A DNA stretch of 64,000 nt from Methanogenium sp. S4BF (GTDB lineage Archaea > Halobacteriota > Methanomicrobia > Methanomicrobiales > Methanomicrobiaceae), in contig NZ_CP091277.1 in the NCBI RefSeq assembly GCF_029633965.1, forward strand, positions 1-64,000. The letters run 5' to 3'. Positions 9,283-17,839 of this stretch are shown in pieces; within the stretch, counting starts at the first letter, position 1, and the number at the start of each line of letters is the position of its first letter. The notes beneath the pieces are model-generated. The model had not been told where the DNA came from, searched no databases, and saw only the letters and a program-made list of their open reading frames with translations. The position numbers and the translations under genes were made by a program.

Positions 9283-9552
9283 GTCATATCTGAATATGTG
9301 ACAGATACCTGTCTATTATATCGTTCTCCGCTGAAGGGCTGCGTTCGTTATGGCTCACATGGTATGATCGTGTCATGTCGGGTCGGGACAGATTTCTCCG
9401 GTATTTCGAAGTCATCTTCCCTCGTATGCATCCGGGATCAGGATGAGTCTGCCCGCACTGCAAAGCTCCGGCAGTCCATCCTTTCTCAGGCATTCCCGGG
9501 GGGGGCAGCTGGTGCCGATGAGGCGGAGGGTCTTCCGGCCCATCCCTGACGG

Positions 9553-9735
9553 TTAAAGGGCTCTTTGGAATAAGAATTCGTAGCCGTACTCGTCTCCGTG
9601 CTCCCGGTGCATCTCAATCTCCCGCTTCGAGAACGCGACGAACATTTTTCCGCGTCGGGATTGCCGGCCGCCGCCTCTTTCAGGTCGGGCAGCCGTTCGA
9701 GGAGTGGGCTGTAGTAGTTTTCCCACCACACGGAT
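9553..9735 (-). pseudogene. Frameshifted gene remnant
   Basis: Two overlapping minus-strand frames join into one plausible sequence if one A is added to the A run near 9649: an upstream part reading WWENYYSPLLERLPDLKEAA, then a downstream part reading VAFSKREIEMHREHGDEYGY and ending in a stop at 9553. No start codon with a ribosome site is visible upstream. I do not recognise the family. It is most simply a decayed C-terminal gene fragment. Confidence 0.4.
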
Positions 9736-9812
9736 CCGGGGAGGGGGAAGTGAATAATTCGAATTTTCCAGAGGTTCTGTAATCACGAGATAATAATATT
9801 GGGCTCTGTATT

Positions 9813-9912
9813 GGGCTCTGTAGAAATCCCATTTTTTTAAAATTCAGATAATTGACTTATTTTTACCATTTAACCAGCCTATTCAGAATTAAGCAGAGGA
9901 TTTCTACAGAAA
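9813..9912. mobile_element. MITE-like element related to the IS at 38.4 kb
   Basis: A perfect 12-bp inverted repeat, CTGTAGAAATCC at 9818-9829 and GGATTTCTACAG at 9898-9909, encloses about 70 bp of AT-rich non-coding DNA. The same end sequence is found at both ends of the IS at 38387-39366, so this is probably a non-autonomous derivative. The left tip is partly duplicated: GGGCTCTGTA occurs at 9801 and again at 9813. It sits just downstream of a tRNA gene. Confidence 0.6.
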
Positions 9913-9984
9913 AAAATATTCACATTATATATGTGTGAACATTTCAGAAGCTCACGATTTCCAGATAAATATTAATAAATAAAA

Positions 9985-10067
9985 TGCGAGGGGAGGGAGT
10001 CGAACCCGCGAACGCCTGCGCGAGTGGATCTTGAGTCCACCGCCGTTGACCACTTGGCTACCCTCGC
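9985..10067 (-). tRNA. tRNA-Leu (anticodon CAA)
   Basis: The minus strand folds as a class II tRNA. The acceptor stem pairs GCGAGGG with CCCTCGC, the anticodon arm has loop CTCAAGA giving anticodon CAA, a long variable arm follows, and the T arm contains GGGTTCGACTC. The 83-nt length and long variable arm fit tRNA-Leu. The discriminator base is A. CCA is not encoded (the flanking bases are TTT) and no intron is present. Confidence 0.93.
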
Positions 10068-11149
10068 ACAGGAATGTGCATAACCTAATTGGTGTTCTTT
10101 GATAATGAGTTTACGGGTTGAGAAGGTTTTGGGCATTGAAAAAGGTCTGCATCTCCCGATTTATCCCCGTCTCACGGCAAACCCTGCCACCGCGATCCCC
10201 TGTCCGCGCCGGAAATCCCGTGGCGTTCACGCTGAGCCTCGCAGAGTCCCACGACACGGTCCGGCATGGGCCTGTTTTGTCCTGCGCTTTTGTTTTAACC
10301 GGTTTGTTTCGGTTCACCTTCGTCCGGCCCGTCTGTCCGGCGCGTTCCGTCTGTTCACCACGGTTCCGGTATTCATGGTGATTGCCGCATCAGGGATAAA
10401 AACCACTGTTTTCAATGCCTTTGCTGACTAAATAATCGCTATAACGGAAAAATAAAGCATATTCGGCCAAATTTTCGGGCAAAATGAATAAAATGGTTCA
10501 GGACCCTGACCTGCAAAGGGTTTGTGTTAGTGTGAACCAGTGAGGACAGGGTGCTAATCTGTTTATTCCGAAGGGTAATAAGGAATTGCATCTGAATTTC
10601 AGGCGTTCATCTCAGGTTTGGGCGAAGACGATGTGGCCGGCCGGTGGAGAATCCATCCGGATGCATGGCGGGAAGCCGGATTTCTGTTAGCAGGTCAGTA
10701 ACATGCAAATCAGACGTAAATCCGATGGGAAACGCCGGAGGTCAGTCCGGTGAATATGCAGACCCCGGGAAACCCGGTGGCGCAGACGGGCGGGCAGGCA
10801 GATGGGTAGGCAGTCATGCATCCATACAGCCATCCACCCCATTCGTTCCGTCACGCACTGTTCCGGACCACGCACTGTGCCACTCCTTCCATACGCTCAT
10901 TCTCCAATCATTCCATCATCCGCTCGTGCCATCCCCAACCCCTCCAGCTCACCCCATCACTTCATCACCCGGATCATTCACCCCCCGGCATCACCATCCG
11001 CACACCTATATGCCGAAACGTGGCGAAAACAAGCAAAACATATCGAAACCTACCAAACCTTATCGAATCCTACCCGATAATACCGAAATCACCCCCACCA
11101 TTCAAATAATCCGGAAAACCCATACTGCGTTTACCTAAGGTCTGCTCTC
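10068..11149. other. 1.1-kb region without a convincing gene
   Basis: Open frames here have no family resemblance, no ribosome sites and low-complexity composition. The last ~250 bases (about 10850-11110) are markedly poor in G on the plus strand, with repeated CATTCC, CATCACC and ATCGAAACCTA-like words. The stretch ends just before the Pit transporter. I see no RNA fold that I can name. Confidence 0.4.
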
Positions 11150-12169
11150 ATGCTTCTCATCGCCGCACTCACCATCCTCATCGCCTTTGCCTTCACGTTT
11201 ACCAACGGGTTTCAGGATGCGGCCACCGTAGCGGCGACGTTCATCGCCTCCGGGTCAGCCACCCCCCGGCAGGGCATTATCATGGTGGCGGGCATGAACT
11301 TTCTGGGGGCCATCCTCGGCGGCAGTGCGGTCGCGTTCACGCTCTCCGGTCTGCTCACCATTGCGTCCGGCCCACTTCTCCTCGAAGTCCTCCTCGCCGC
11401 GCTCCTCGCCGCAGCGGCATGGAATGTCGGTGCATGGTACCTCGGCCTCCCCTCCTCCTCCACCCATGCGCTGATCGGGGGGCTGATGGGAGCGGGCATC
11501 ATGGCGGCAGGCATCGGCAGCATCTACTGGGGGGTGGCAGACCTCCTCTCCCCCCCGCACGAGATCACCGGTATGGTCAAGGTCCTGCTCTTCTTCGTGC
11601 TCTCCATCGTGCTGGGGCTTGTAGGGGGATACCTGATGCGCAGGTGTACATGGGTGCTGTTCAGGAATGCAAAACGCACCATAAACCGGAGCATTATCCG
11701 CATCAACTGGCTGGCTGCGGCAGGGATGGCCTTCTTCAACGGCTCAAACGATGCCCAGAAACAGCTGGGCATCATCGCCCTCGTCCTTTTTGCCGCGGGA
11801 GAATCTGCCGTTTTCGCCGTGCCCCTCTGGGCACGGGGTGTCTGTGCCCTGCTGCTCACCATGGGGACCCTCGGCGGCGGATGGCGTATCATGAAGACCA
11901 TCGGAAACCGGATCTTCTCCCTGAAGCCGGTGCACTCCATGGACTCCCAGATCTCATCCGGGGTGACACTGGGGCTCTCCACCCTTGCCGGTGCGCCCGT
12001 CTCATCCACGCACATCATCACCATGTCTGTGATCGGCGTCGGGGCCGCAGAAAATCCCCGGAATGTACGCTGGCGGGTGGGTGAGGAACTGATTCTCTCC
12101 ATGTTCGTGACGATTCCTTCAACCATGCTCCTCTCCGGGGCGCTGCTGGTTCTTGTGCAGCATATCTGA
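11150..12169 (+). CDS. Inorganic phosphate transporter, Pit family
   Basis: The product is 339 residues with about 10 hydrophobic helices. It shows the duplicated Pit signatures: FTFTNGFQDAATVAATFIAS at the N-terminus and AGMAFFNGSNDAQKQLG in the second half. GLPSSSTHALIGGLMGAG and GAPVSSTHIITMSVIGVG are the matching SST-H motifs. Pit proteins import phosphate, usually with a metal-phosphate complex or protons/sodium. The next gene encodes its usual DUF47/PhoU-like partner only a few bases downstream, so the two probably form an operon. The non-coding G-poor tract lies upstream. Confidence 0.93.
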   Translation: MLLIAALTILIAFAFTFTNGFQDAATVAATFIASGSATPRQGIIMVAGMNFLGAILGGSAVAFTLSGLLTIASGPLLLEVLLAALLAAAAWNVGAWYLGLPSSSTHALIGGLMGAGIMAAGIGSIYWGVADLLSPPHEITGMVKVLLFFVLSIVLGLVGGYLMRRCTWVLFRNAKRTINRSIIRINWLAAAGMAFFNGSNDAQKQLGIIALVLFAAGESAVFAVPLWARGVCALLLTMGTLGGGWRIMKTIGNRIFSLKPVHSMDSQISSGVTLGLSTLAGAPVSSTHIITMSVIGVGAAENPRNVRWRVGEELILSMFVTIPSTMLLSGALLVLVQHI

Positions 12170-12181
12170 ATGGTAATAAAT

Positions 12182-12838
12182 ATGAACGAAAATACGAATG
12201 ATCCAAAAAAACCGGGGAGAATGCGGGGAATGTTCGGCTCGCTCTTCCCCCTGAAGTATGACTTTGAGGCGATGCTGGTCGAACAGGCAGAGAGTACCTT
12301 TTCCGGGATGGAGGCATTTCTCCAGTGGATTAACGAAGACACGCTCACTCCCCCGGATGAACTCATCAGAATCGGCAGTGAGGTTGACCTTCTCCGCTAT
12401 AAACTGGAAGCGAAGCTCATCGAGGCGTTCTCCACGCCGTTCAACCGGCAGGACATCTACACGCTCTCCCGGAATATCGATTATATCCTGAATTATGCCG
12501 TTGAGACCGCCCGTGAGATGCATGCGTTCGGTGTCAGCCCCGACGAACCCATCCGGGAGATGTCTCTGTCTCTTCTCTACGGCACCCGTCATGTGGTGGA
12601 GGGGACGCAATACCTGGGGACCGACAAGGCACGGGTCGAGGACTCCATCCGGAAGGGCAGAAAGCACGTCCATGCCATCGAGGATATGTATATCACCTGC
12701 ATGACGGATCTGTTCCGGACCGGCGATGCGATGAACGCCATGAAGAAACGCGAAATTTACTACCATCTCCGGGACGCCGGGAAGGCCCTGCGGATCACCC
12801 TCTATATCATGCACAAGGCAGTTGTCGGGCTGGCATGA
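12182..12838 (+). CDS. DUF47 (PhoU-like) phosphate transport regulator
   Basis: The product is about 218 residues and all-helical. It contains LFPLKYDFEAMLVEQAES at the N-terminus and repeated helices such as YTLSRNIDYILNYAV, matching DUF47/Pit accessory proteins. These resemble PhoU and are thought to modulate the adjacent Pit transporter, probably through metal binding. Translation may start at the ATG at 12182 (weak GGTAAT upstream) or at 12170, immediately after the pitA stop codon. The tight spacing indicates cotranscription. Confidence 0.88.
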   Translation: MNENTNDPKKPGRMRGMFGSLFPLKYDFEAMLVEQAESTFSGMEAFLQWINEDTLTPPDELIRIGSEVDLLRYKLEAKLIEAFSTPFNRQDIYTLSRNIDYILNYAVETAREMHAFGVSPDEPIREMSLSLLYGTRHVVEGTQYLGTDKARVEDSIRKGRKHVHAIEDMYITCMTDLFRTGDAMNAMKKREIYYHLRDAGKALRITLYIMHKAVVGLA

Positions 12839-13042
12839 TTCTCTGCACCGGCAGGGTCGCAGATGAACAGATCCGTGCGGCAGACGCATCGGATGAACAG
12901 ATGCAGGTTTGCCGGGAATCAGCTGTTTCCGGGAGATTCCGGCGCCGGAAGCCCCGCGTTCTGCTGTGCGCTCATCCGTTTTCATCCGCAGAAGGAATCC
13001 ACATCATTTTTCCCTCTTGGTGATCAGACATTCTGTTCAGAT

Positions 13043-13936
13043 ATGGCGCAGGTATCGTATGTCTGTCCGTCTCTCAGGCAGAAGACTGACGCGTTCCGGG
13101 GGGGGCTTGCCGGCCTTTGGGAGGAGGCCGCCCGGCATGGGTGCACCTATTGTGAAATAACCGCAGGCTTTGTCTGCAGCATCGCAGAGGAGGAGGCGAC
13201 CGGGCTTCCCATGCATGCGATGCTGACCCCGGCTGCGATTTCCACGCTCTACGGCGAAGGCAAAAATCTCCCCGCCGGGATGCGGTACCTCTTCAACACG
13301 GAACAGTCCTTTCCGCACACCGACCGATTCGGCAAACGGCACCCGGCCGCCGTCCTCCGGTGGGACGATCGCGTCTGGCTGACCGAGTTTGTCGAGATGC
13401 TGATTCTCATCTCCGATCACCTCGGAAAGCCTGCCGATGTGATTGTCATCCATCCCGGCAAGGCGCATGGCATGACATTCTCAGCGGTCGCACGTGCGAT
13501 GCGGTATATCCAAAAGACCTATGCAGATGCCTGCGGCACCGTTCCTGTCGTGCTGATTCAAAACGGTTATCCCTCCTTGATACAGTCCGGGGACGATATC
13601 CGTGAATTCTGGCTCTCCATGCAGGCGCAGGTGCCGGAATGCTGTGATACCTGCGGGGTGCTGCTGGACCTGTCCGCCCTCGAAACCGCCGCCCATCGTG
13701 CAAAAGCCCCTCTCTCCGCGTTTCTCTCACCGCTCCCGGCAGACGCCCTCAGGGGTTTCTTCCTCCGGCCCGCTGAAGGGGACGGAGATGCTGCTATTCC
13801 CTGGGAGAGCATCTTCCGGGCCATACAGATGCTGCCCCATGACGCCCTCCTCATCCCCGACGTCCGCCATCCGGGTGAGACCGAAGAGATGCTTGCCCGC
13901 TGCCGGACAGGTCTCGTCTCCCGTCCGGAAGAATGA
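13043..13936 (+). CDS. Xylose isomerase/AP endonuclease 2-like TIM-barrel protein
   Basis: The product is about 297 residues from the ATG at 13043; the frame is open from 12863, but the extra part looks non-coding. Features include YCEITAGFVCSIAEEE, PADVIVIHPGKAHG (strand plus HPG loop), GVLLDLSALE and GFFLRPAEGDGDAAIPWESI, in the order seen in xylose isomerase-like TIM barrels. Several usual metal-binding His/Asp positions are not obvious, so enzymatic activity is uncertain. A perfect anti-SD match, GGTGATC, occurs at 13019-13025 but is 17 nt from the ATG. The substrate is unknown. Confidence 0.6.
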   Translation: MAQVSYVCPSLRQKTDAFRGGLAGLWEEAARHGCTYCEITAGFVCSIAEEEATGLPMHAMLTPAAISTLYGEGKNLPAGMRYLFNTEQSFPHTDRFGKRHPAAVLRWDDRVWLTEFVEMLILISDHLGKPADVIVIHPGKAHGMTFSAVARAMRYIQKTYADACGTVPVVLIQNGYPSLIQSGDDIREFWLSMQAQVPECCDTCGVLLDLSALETAAHRAKAPLSAFLSPLPADALRGFFLRPAEGDGDAAIPWESIFRAIQMLPHDALLIPDVRHPGETEEMLARCRTGLVSRPEE

Positions 13937-13987
13937 TAGCAGAGATTTCAGAATCATTATCCGGGCACATCCCCTCATTCTCATATC

Positions 13988-15202
13988 ATGAATCTCAACG
14001 GCATATCCCGCTGGTCCGCGGCGGCAGCCATTCTTGTTCTTTTCATACTGGCCGTCCCGGCATCCGCTGCCGGTAGCTGGGAGACAGAAGCCGTATCGAC
14101 CTTTGATCCCGAGCCCATCGCAGCCGACATCTCCGGTTCTCATGTGGTTTATTCCGTGGCATACGGAAAAGCGATGAATCTCTCCGCACCACGCGGCCTT
14201 CTGCTCTATGACGCAGATACCGGCACAACCGTCTCCCTTGCAAACGCCTCCGGGAAGATGACCCTCACCGGCGGGCAGACTGCAGGCGATGCGGTCGTCT
14301 GGTTTGAGGAGCCGGAGGCGATGCTCAGTAACACCACAGGCCTGAACAACAGCATCATGCTCTTCTCCCCTGCGTCCGGCATAACGACAGCCATCCGTTC
14401 GTCCCCGTCGGCCGAATGGCCGAAGACAGACGGCAGCCGGATAGTCTGGTCAGAAACACCGGGTGATACCTACATTTCATTCCTCTCACTCTATGACATT
14501 GCGAAAAAGACGACCGAAGACCTGCGGGTTCATCCGATGGATGGCTCTTCTGTTGTGCTTGAGGGTGATACCATCGCCTTCCGGGATGCGAACACCTCCG
14601 TTCTCACCCTGTATGACATCCCTTCCCAAACGGACACCGCAGTCATGGTCCCTGTCCATACCAATGCGACGGACACGATGGTCGATGCCTATGCGATGGG
14701 TGGGGATGTGCTCCTCTATACATCCCGTATCCTTGAGCTCTCACCGAAACGCAGCATCTCCACTGTCCTGACCTGGTATTCTATCGCCAGCCAGACAAAC
14801 GTCACCCTGAGCCCCATCACCGGACTGCCGGTGGAAAATCTCACGGCAGACGAGCGGAATGCAGCCTTTGGCTCCCTCTTCACCGACGGAAAGACCATCG
14901 GCTGGGTGCTTGAGACGGGGATATCGGAGTCTGATGTTATTACCGTGAATGCAGAAACCGGGTCAGTCTCCCATCTCAAAATCGACGGCGACGTGGCCTT
15001 CCCGGCCGTCGACGGTGACCGGGCGGTATGGGTGCAGTCAAAAATGATGGCTGACTCTCATGTGGTGCTTGCGACATGGCAGGAACCGGCATCAGCGAAA
15101 GACCCCGCCACTCCTGTGCCGGAGACGACTGCTGCTCCGGGATTCGGCGTGCTCTGTGCAGCAGGCGCCCTTGCCGTGGCCGCATGCGGCCGGAAGAGAT
15201 AA
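13988..15202 (+). CDS. Secreted beta-propeller protein with PGF-CTERM signal
   Basis: The product is 404 residues. It starts with a signal peptide (NGISRWSAAAAILVLFILAV, then PASAA). The body consists of repeated ~45-residue blades of the TolB/WD-like type, with motifs such as LLLYDADTGTTVSLA, SRIVWSE and LTLYDIPSQT. The tail is a Pro/Thr-rich linker followed by PGFGVLCAAGALAVAACGRK: the PGF tripeptide, a hydrophobic helix and basic residues of an archaeosortase substrate. The protein is therefore predicted to be exported, processed at PGF and lipid-anchored. Multiple N-x-S/T sites fit a glycosylated surface protein. The binding partner is unknown. Confidence 0.85.
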   Translation: MNLNGISRWSAAAAILVLFILAVPASAAGSWETEAVSTFDPEPIAADISGSHVVYSVAYGKAMNLSAPRGLLLYDADTGTTVSLANASGKMTLTGGQTAGDAVVWFEEPEAMLSNTTGLNNSIMLFSPASGITTAIRSSPSAEWPKTDGSRIVWSETPGDTYISFLSLYDIAKKTTEDLRVHPMDGSSVVLEGDTIAFRDANTSVLTLYDIPSQTDTAVMVPVHTNATDTMVDAYAMGGDVLLYTSRILELSPKRSISTVLTWYSIASQTNVTLSPITGLPVENLTADERNAAFGSLFTDGKTIGWVLETGISESDVITVNAETGSVSHLKIDGDVAFPAVDGDRAVWVQSKMMADSHVVLATWQEPASAKDPATPVPETTAAPGFGVLCAAGALAVAACGRKR

Positions 15203-15283
15203 CCCGAAACCAAAACTCCTCTTTTTCCCGTTCTCTTTGCTTTGTCACTCCGGAAAAGGTCAGACCGGACACATTACCTGCCA

Positions 15284-16573
15284 TCACTGTTCCGTCTTCT
15301 TCCGTGACAAAATCCGGCCGGCACCGGCAGCACCGGCGATGAGCAGAATGCCGATGAAGAGGATCTCCCACTCCAGCTGGAACATAAAGAAGAAGCAGGT
15401 CAGAACACCAAGCACCGCAGGGACGGGTACATTCCGGACGGCGCCGGGCACCCGGTACGGCCGGGGTGTGTCAGGCATAGTCTGCCGGAGGCGGATCACC
15501 GCCGCATTGATGACGATAAACGTGATAAACAGCGTGAAATTTGCAATCAGGGCTACGTCCCGGATGTTCCCCGGCAACAGGAAGAGCATGGAGACGAGCG
15601 CCGTCCCCACGATGGCCACCACCGGTGTCCTTCTCCCCGGGTGCACATAGGCAAAAGCAGCAGGCAGCGTCTTCTTCTCAGCCATGCCGTAGAGAATACG
15701 GGATGACGCAAGCATCATCAGCAGGGCGGTGTTTGCCGTTGCAAAGAGTGCAATGACCGTAAAGAGCAGATGTCCACCGGTAAAGGCCTGCCCGGCAATC
15801 TCCGCAAAGGGATTTGGCGATCCGGCAATGGCCTCATAGCCCCCGATGCTCACCACCGATACCGAGACGGCGATGTAGAGTACAATCGTGATGGCAATTG
15901 CCATGAGAAGGGCCGCCGGGATGGTTTTTTCCGGCCGGATGGTCTCATCCGAAAGCTTGACTATTTCCTCGAACCCCTGATATGCGAAGAATATGAGGGC
16001 CGCTGCGGCAAATACGCCCGGAATACCTTCGGGTGCGGCAAAATAATCAACCGATCCGAGATACGGCAGGCCGATAATGATGATTCCGATGAGCCCGCCT
16101 GCCTCAATCAGGGTGAAAATGATGGCAAAGACTGCCGACTGCCGGATGCCTGCCAGCAGGATAAGGGAGAGCAGGATCAACAGGACGACTGCCACCGGGA
16201 GTGTCGGAGCACCCGTCGCTCCGGCGAAATAGCCGGCAAATCCGAGAGAGACCGTCGCAGCGCCCACAATGCCGGAGAGTATCACCATGATGCCGATAAC
16301 AAACGCAATACTCCTCCCGAAGGGATAGCGGGAGTATTCGTACTCTGCACTGGCGCCGGGGAACATGGACGAGAGCTCCATGTAGGAGAGTCCGGTGAAG
16401 GATGCGATGAGTGCAGCGAGAATAAAGGATATCCAGAGGGCATTGCCCGCCACCGCTGCCGCTTCACCAATCAGTGCATAGATGCCTGCACCCAGTATCA
16501 CGCCGACACCGGAGATGACGACTTCCGGCAGTGTCAGGGTGCGCCGGAGGGGTGGATTCCCGTCAGGAGTCAT
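15284..16573 (-). CDS. APC-superfamily amino acid permease
   Basis: The product is 429 residues with about 12 hydrophobic helices. It starts with the APC signature SGVGVILGAGIYALIGEAA on helix 1, contains SSMFPGASAEYEYSRYPFG after helix 2, and FFAYQGFEEIVKLSDETIRP in the middle. These match the amino acid/polyamine/organocation superfamily, which imports amino acids with protons or sodium. Substrate is not predictable by eye. Upstream on the same strand lies a strong BRE/TATA element and a hairpin with a T run, discussed separately as a possible regulated leader. Confidence 0.9.
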   Translation of the reverse strand: MTPDGNPPLRRTLTLPEVVISGVGVILGAGIYALIGEAAAVAGNALWISFILAALIASFTGLSYMELSSMFPGASAEYEYSRYPFGRSIAFVIGIMVILSGIVGAATVSLGFAGYFAGATGAPTLPVAVVLLILLSLILLAGIRQSAVFAIIFTLIEAGGLIGIIIIGLPYLGSVDYFAAPEGIPGVFAAAALIFFAYQGFEEIVKLSDETIRPEKTIPAALLMAIAITIVLYIAVSVSVVSIGGYEAIAGSPNPFAEIAGQAFTGGHLLFTVIALFATANTALLMMLASSRILYGMAEKKTLPAAFAYVHPGRRTPVVAIVGTALVSMLFLLPGNIRDVALIANFTLFITFIVINAAVIRLRQTMPDTPRPYRVPGAVRNVPVPAVLGVLTCFFFMFQLEWEILFIGILLIAGAAGAGRILSRKKTEQ

Positions 16574-16692
16574 GTGATCTTAAGAAAGTGCATCGACGCC
16601 GGGGGTAATATGTCCGCCGGTGCACGGTAGTGTGCGGCCGTCCGCCCGGAGGGCTGCCTGCCGAAAGGCATCCGGCACCGCCTCGCTCCGGC

Positions 16693-16726
16693 AAAAAAAC
16701 CCTGCCACTCCCTGAGTGAAGCAGGG
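16693..16726 (-). terminator. Hairpin plus T7 upstream of the permease
   Basis: On the minus strand a 10-bp stem (CCCTGC...CACT pairing with AGTG...GCAGGG, with an AA bulge) is followed directly by TTTTTTT at 16699-16693. This has intrinsic-terminator form. It lies between a promoter at ~16830 and the permease start at 16573, so it would end a ~108-nt transcript or act within the permease leader. Confidence 0.5.
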
Positions 16727-16822
16727 GTGTTCTATCGTAGAAATCATGGATGGGCCGGCCTGTGCCGTTCAATGGCATACATGAAGGATTTCCGGGAGGA
16801 ACCGGTGGTGCAGGGATGCGTG

Positions 16823-16836
16823 TATTTATATTTCGG
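16823..16836 (-). promoter_or_regulatory. BRE/TATA promoter, minus strand
   Basis: On the minus strand CCGAAA is followed directly by TATAAATA, a near-consensus archaeal BRE plus TATA box. It predicts transcription starting near 16800 toward the permease gene. Confidence 0.55.
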
Positions 16837-17006
16837 AATATGGGGTGGGTTATAATGGTTCTGTCTCTTTTTTAAAGCGCATACGTCTGCTGAATTTATT
16901 ATTTAAACATTTTTTGCCGGTTTTAGTCATTGCATTGGTGTATACTTTTATACTTTTTCCGGGGGCACGATAGTTTACGGTTTTTTTAAAACCGGGGGTT
17001 GAAGAG

Positions 17007-17183
17007 ATGAATATATACAGATGTGAACTGTGTCCAAAACCGTGTACCATAACTACGCTGGATGAGAAATCACCTGTCTTCTGTCCGGTCACGGGGGAGG
17101 CGGCAGAGTGGAGCCGGGTCAATGGCCGGGCCTCACAGAAGATGCCGCTTGCAGCCGAAACCGGCGAAGAAGCACTATCTTAA
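17007..17183 (+). CDS. Small Cys-rich protein, copy 1
   Basis: The product is 58 residues: an N-terminal YRCELCPKPCTITTL, then VFCPVTGEAAEW, then a polar tail. Four cysteines in a CxxCxxxC...C arrangement suggest zinc or Fe-S binding. Copy 2 at 17547 shares nearly the whole N-terminal two thirds and the upstream TTTTTTTAAAACCGGGGGTTGA block, so the gene and its leader were duplicated. A TTTTATACTTTTT TATA-like stretch is at ~16945. The function is unknown; similarity in all three parts between the copies indicates a real gene. Confidence 0.75.
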   Translation: MNIYRCELCPKPCTITTLDEKSPVFCPVTGEAAEWSRVNGRASQKMPLAAETGEEALS

Positions 17184-17283
17184 ATCATTTTTATTTCTTC
17201 TGCCCCATGTGGTGAGTATGCCCGTCCCCGCATGAATGCCGGTATATGTGAAGTTTCACAGAATCGGCAGGCAGGCATCTCCC

Positions 17284-17485
17284 TCACATAAATTCATCAA
17301 TGCCGGCCAAATCCCCTTTTCCTCACCAGCAGGTGAGACCGCTTATCTGTCTCTGTCATCCCGATACGCCGCCGTATCCGCCGGGGATACCGCAATCCGT
17401 GCCTTTATTCCGGGATGCCCCGATGCACTTCCTGAGATACCCGTCATGCACGGTTTCGATGCTTTTCCTGCCACCGCCTCGCGCA
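17284..17485 (-). pseudogene. Decayed copy of the polC 3' end
   Basis: In reverse complement this stretch reads IETVHDGYLRKCIGASRN and ends in DEFM-stop, with internal stops. It lines up with [18 protein letters not shown]... and LADFM-stop at the end of polC (17840-18040), offset by 556 bp. The adjacent Cys-rich gene copies are offset by 540 bp. The pair therefore derives from a tandem duplication that included the polC terminus and the convergent small gene, after which the polC part decayed. Confidence 0.8.
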
Positions 17486-17546
17486 ATTTGATATATGATA
17501 GTGCATACTGTTGTCCATTGTTTTTTTTAAACCGGGGGGTTGAAAA

Positions 17547-17726
17547 ATGAATATATTCAGATGCGAAATGTGCAGGAAACCATGCACGGTGACAACACTT
17601 GAGAACAAATGTGTTTCATTCTGTCCGGTTACGGGGGAAGCGGCAGAATGGCGTCAGGTCAACGGCCGGGCTTCAGAAAAAATACCACAGGCAGCAGGGG
17701 CCAAAGAAGAGGGCGTGAAATCCTGA
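17547..17726 (+). CDS. Small Cys-rich protein, copy 2
   Basis: The product is 59 residues and a paralogue of the gene at 17007, with FRCEMCRKPCTVTTL and SFCPVTGEAAEW. It carries one extra Cys (ENKCVSFC), making five. It converges on polC, with about 110 bp between the stop codons. A TATATGATA element about 55 bp upstream and the shared T-run/GGGGGGTTGA leader support expression. The metal-binding role is inference from the cysteines. Confidence 0.75.
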   Translation: MNIFRCEMCRKPCTVTTLENKCVSFCPVTGEAAEWRQVNGRASEKIPQAAGAKEEGVKS

Positions 17727-17839
17727 AATCCACTTCCGGTTTTTTAAGACCGGTGTGATGCGGGTGCCTGCCCCTGCGTACATGCCGGTATCCGTGCATC
17801 AGCATATCTTTTTGGCAGGAAAAAAAGGGTTCCGTTCTC

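Noticed and set aside
10644-11138. Plus-strand frame in the G-poor tract
   Set aside because: Its Ser/Thr/Pro/His-rich composition follows from the base skew. No start site or homology pattern is seen.
11524-12366. 280-residue minus-strand frame over pit/DUF47
   Set aside because: It is antisense to two well-supported genes and shows no motif.
15770-16630. 286-residue plus-strand frame inside the permease gene
   Set aside because: It is antisense to the APC permease, highly charged and without ribosome site or family motifs.
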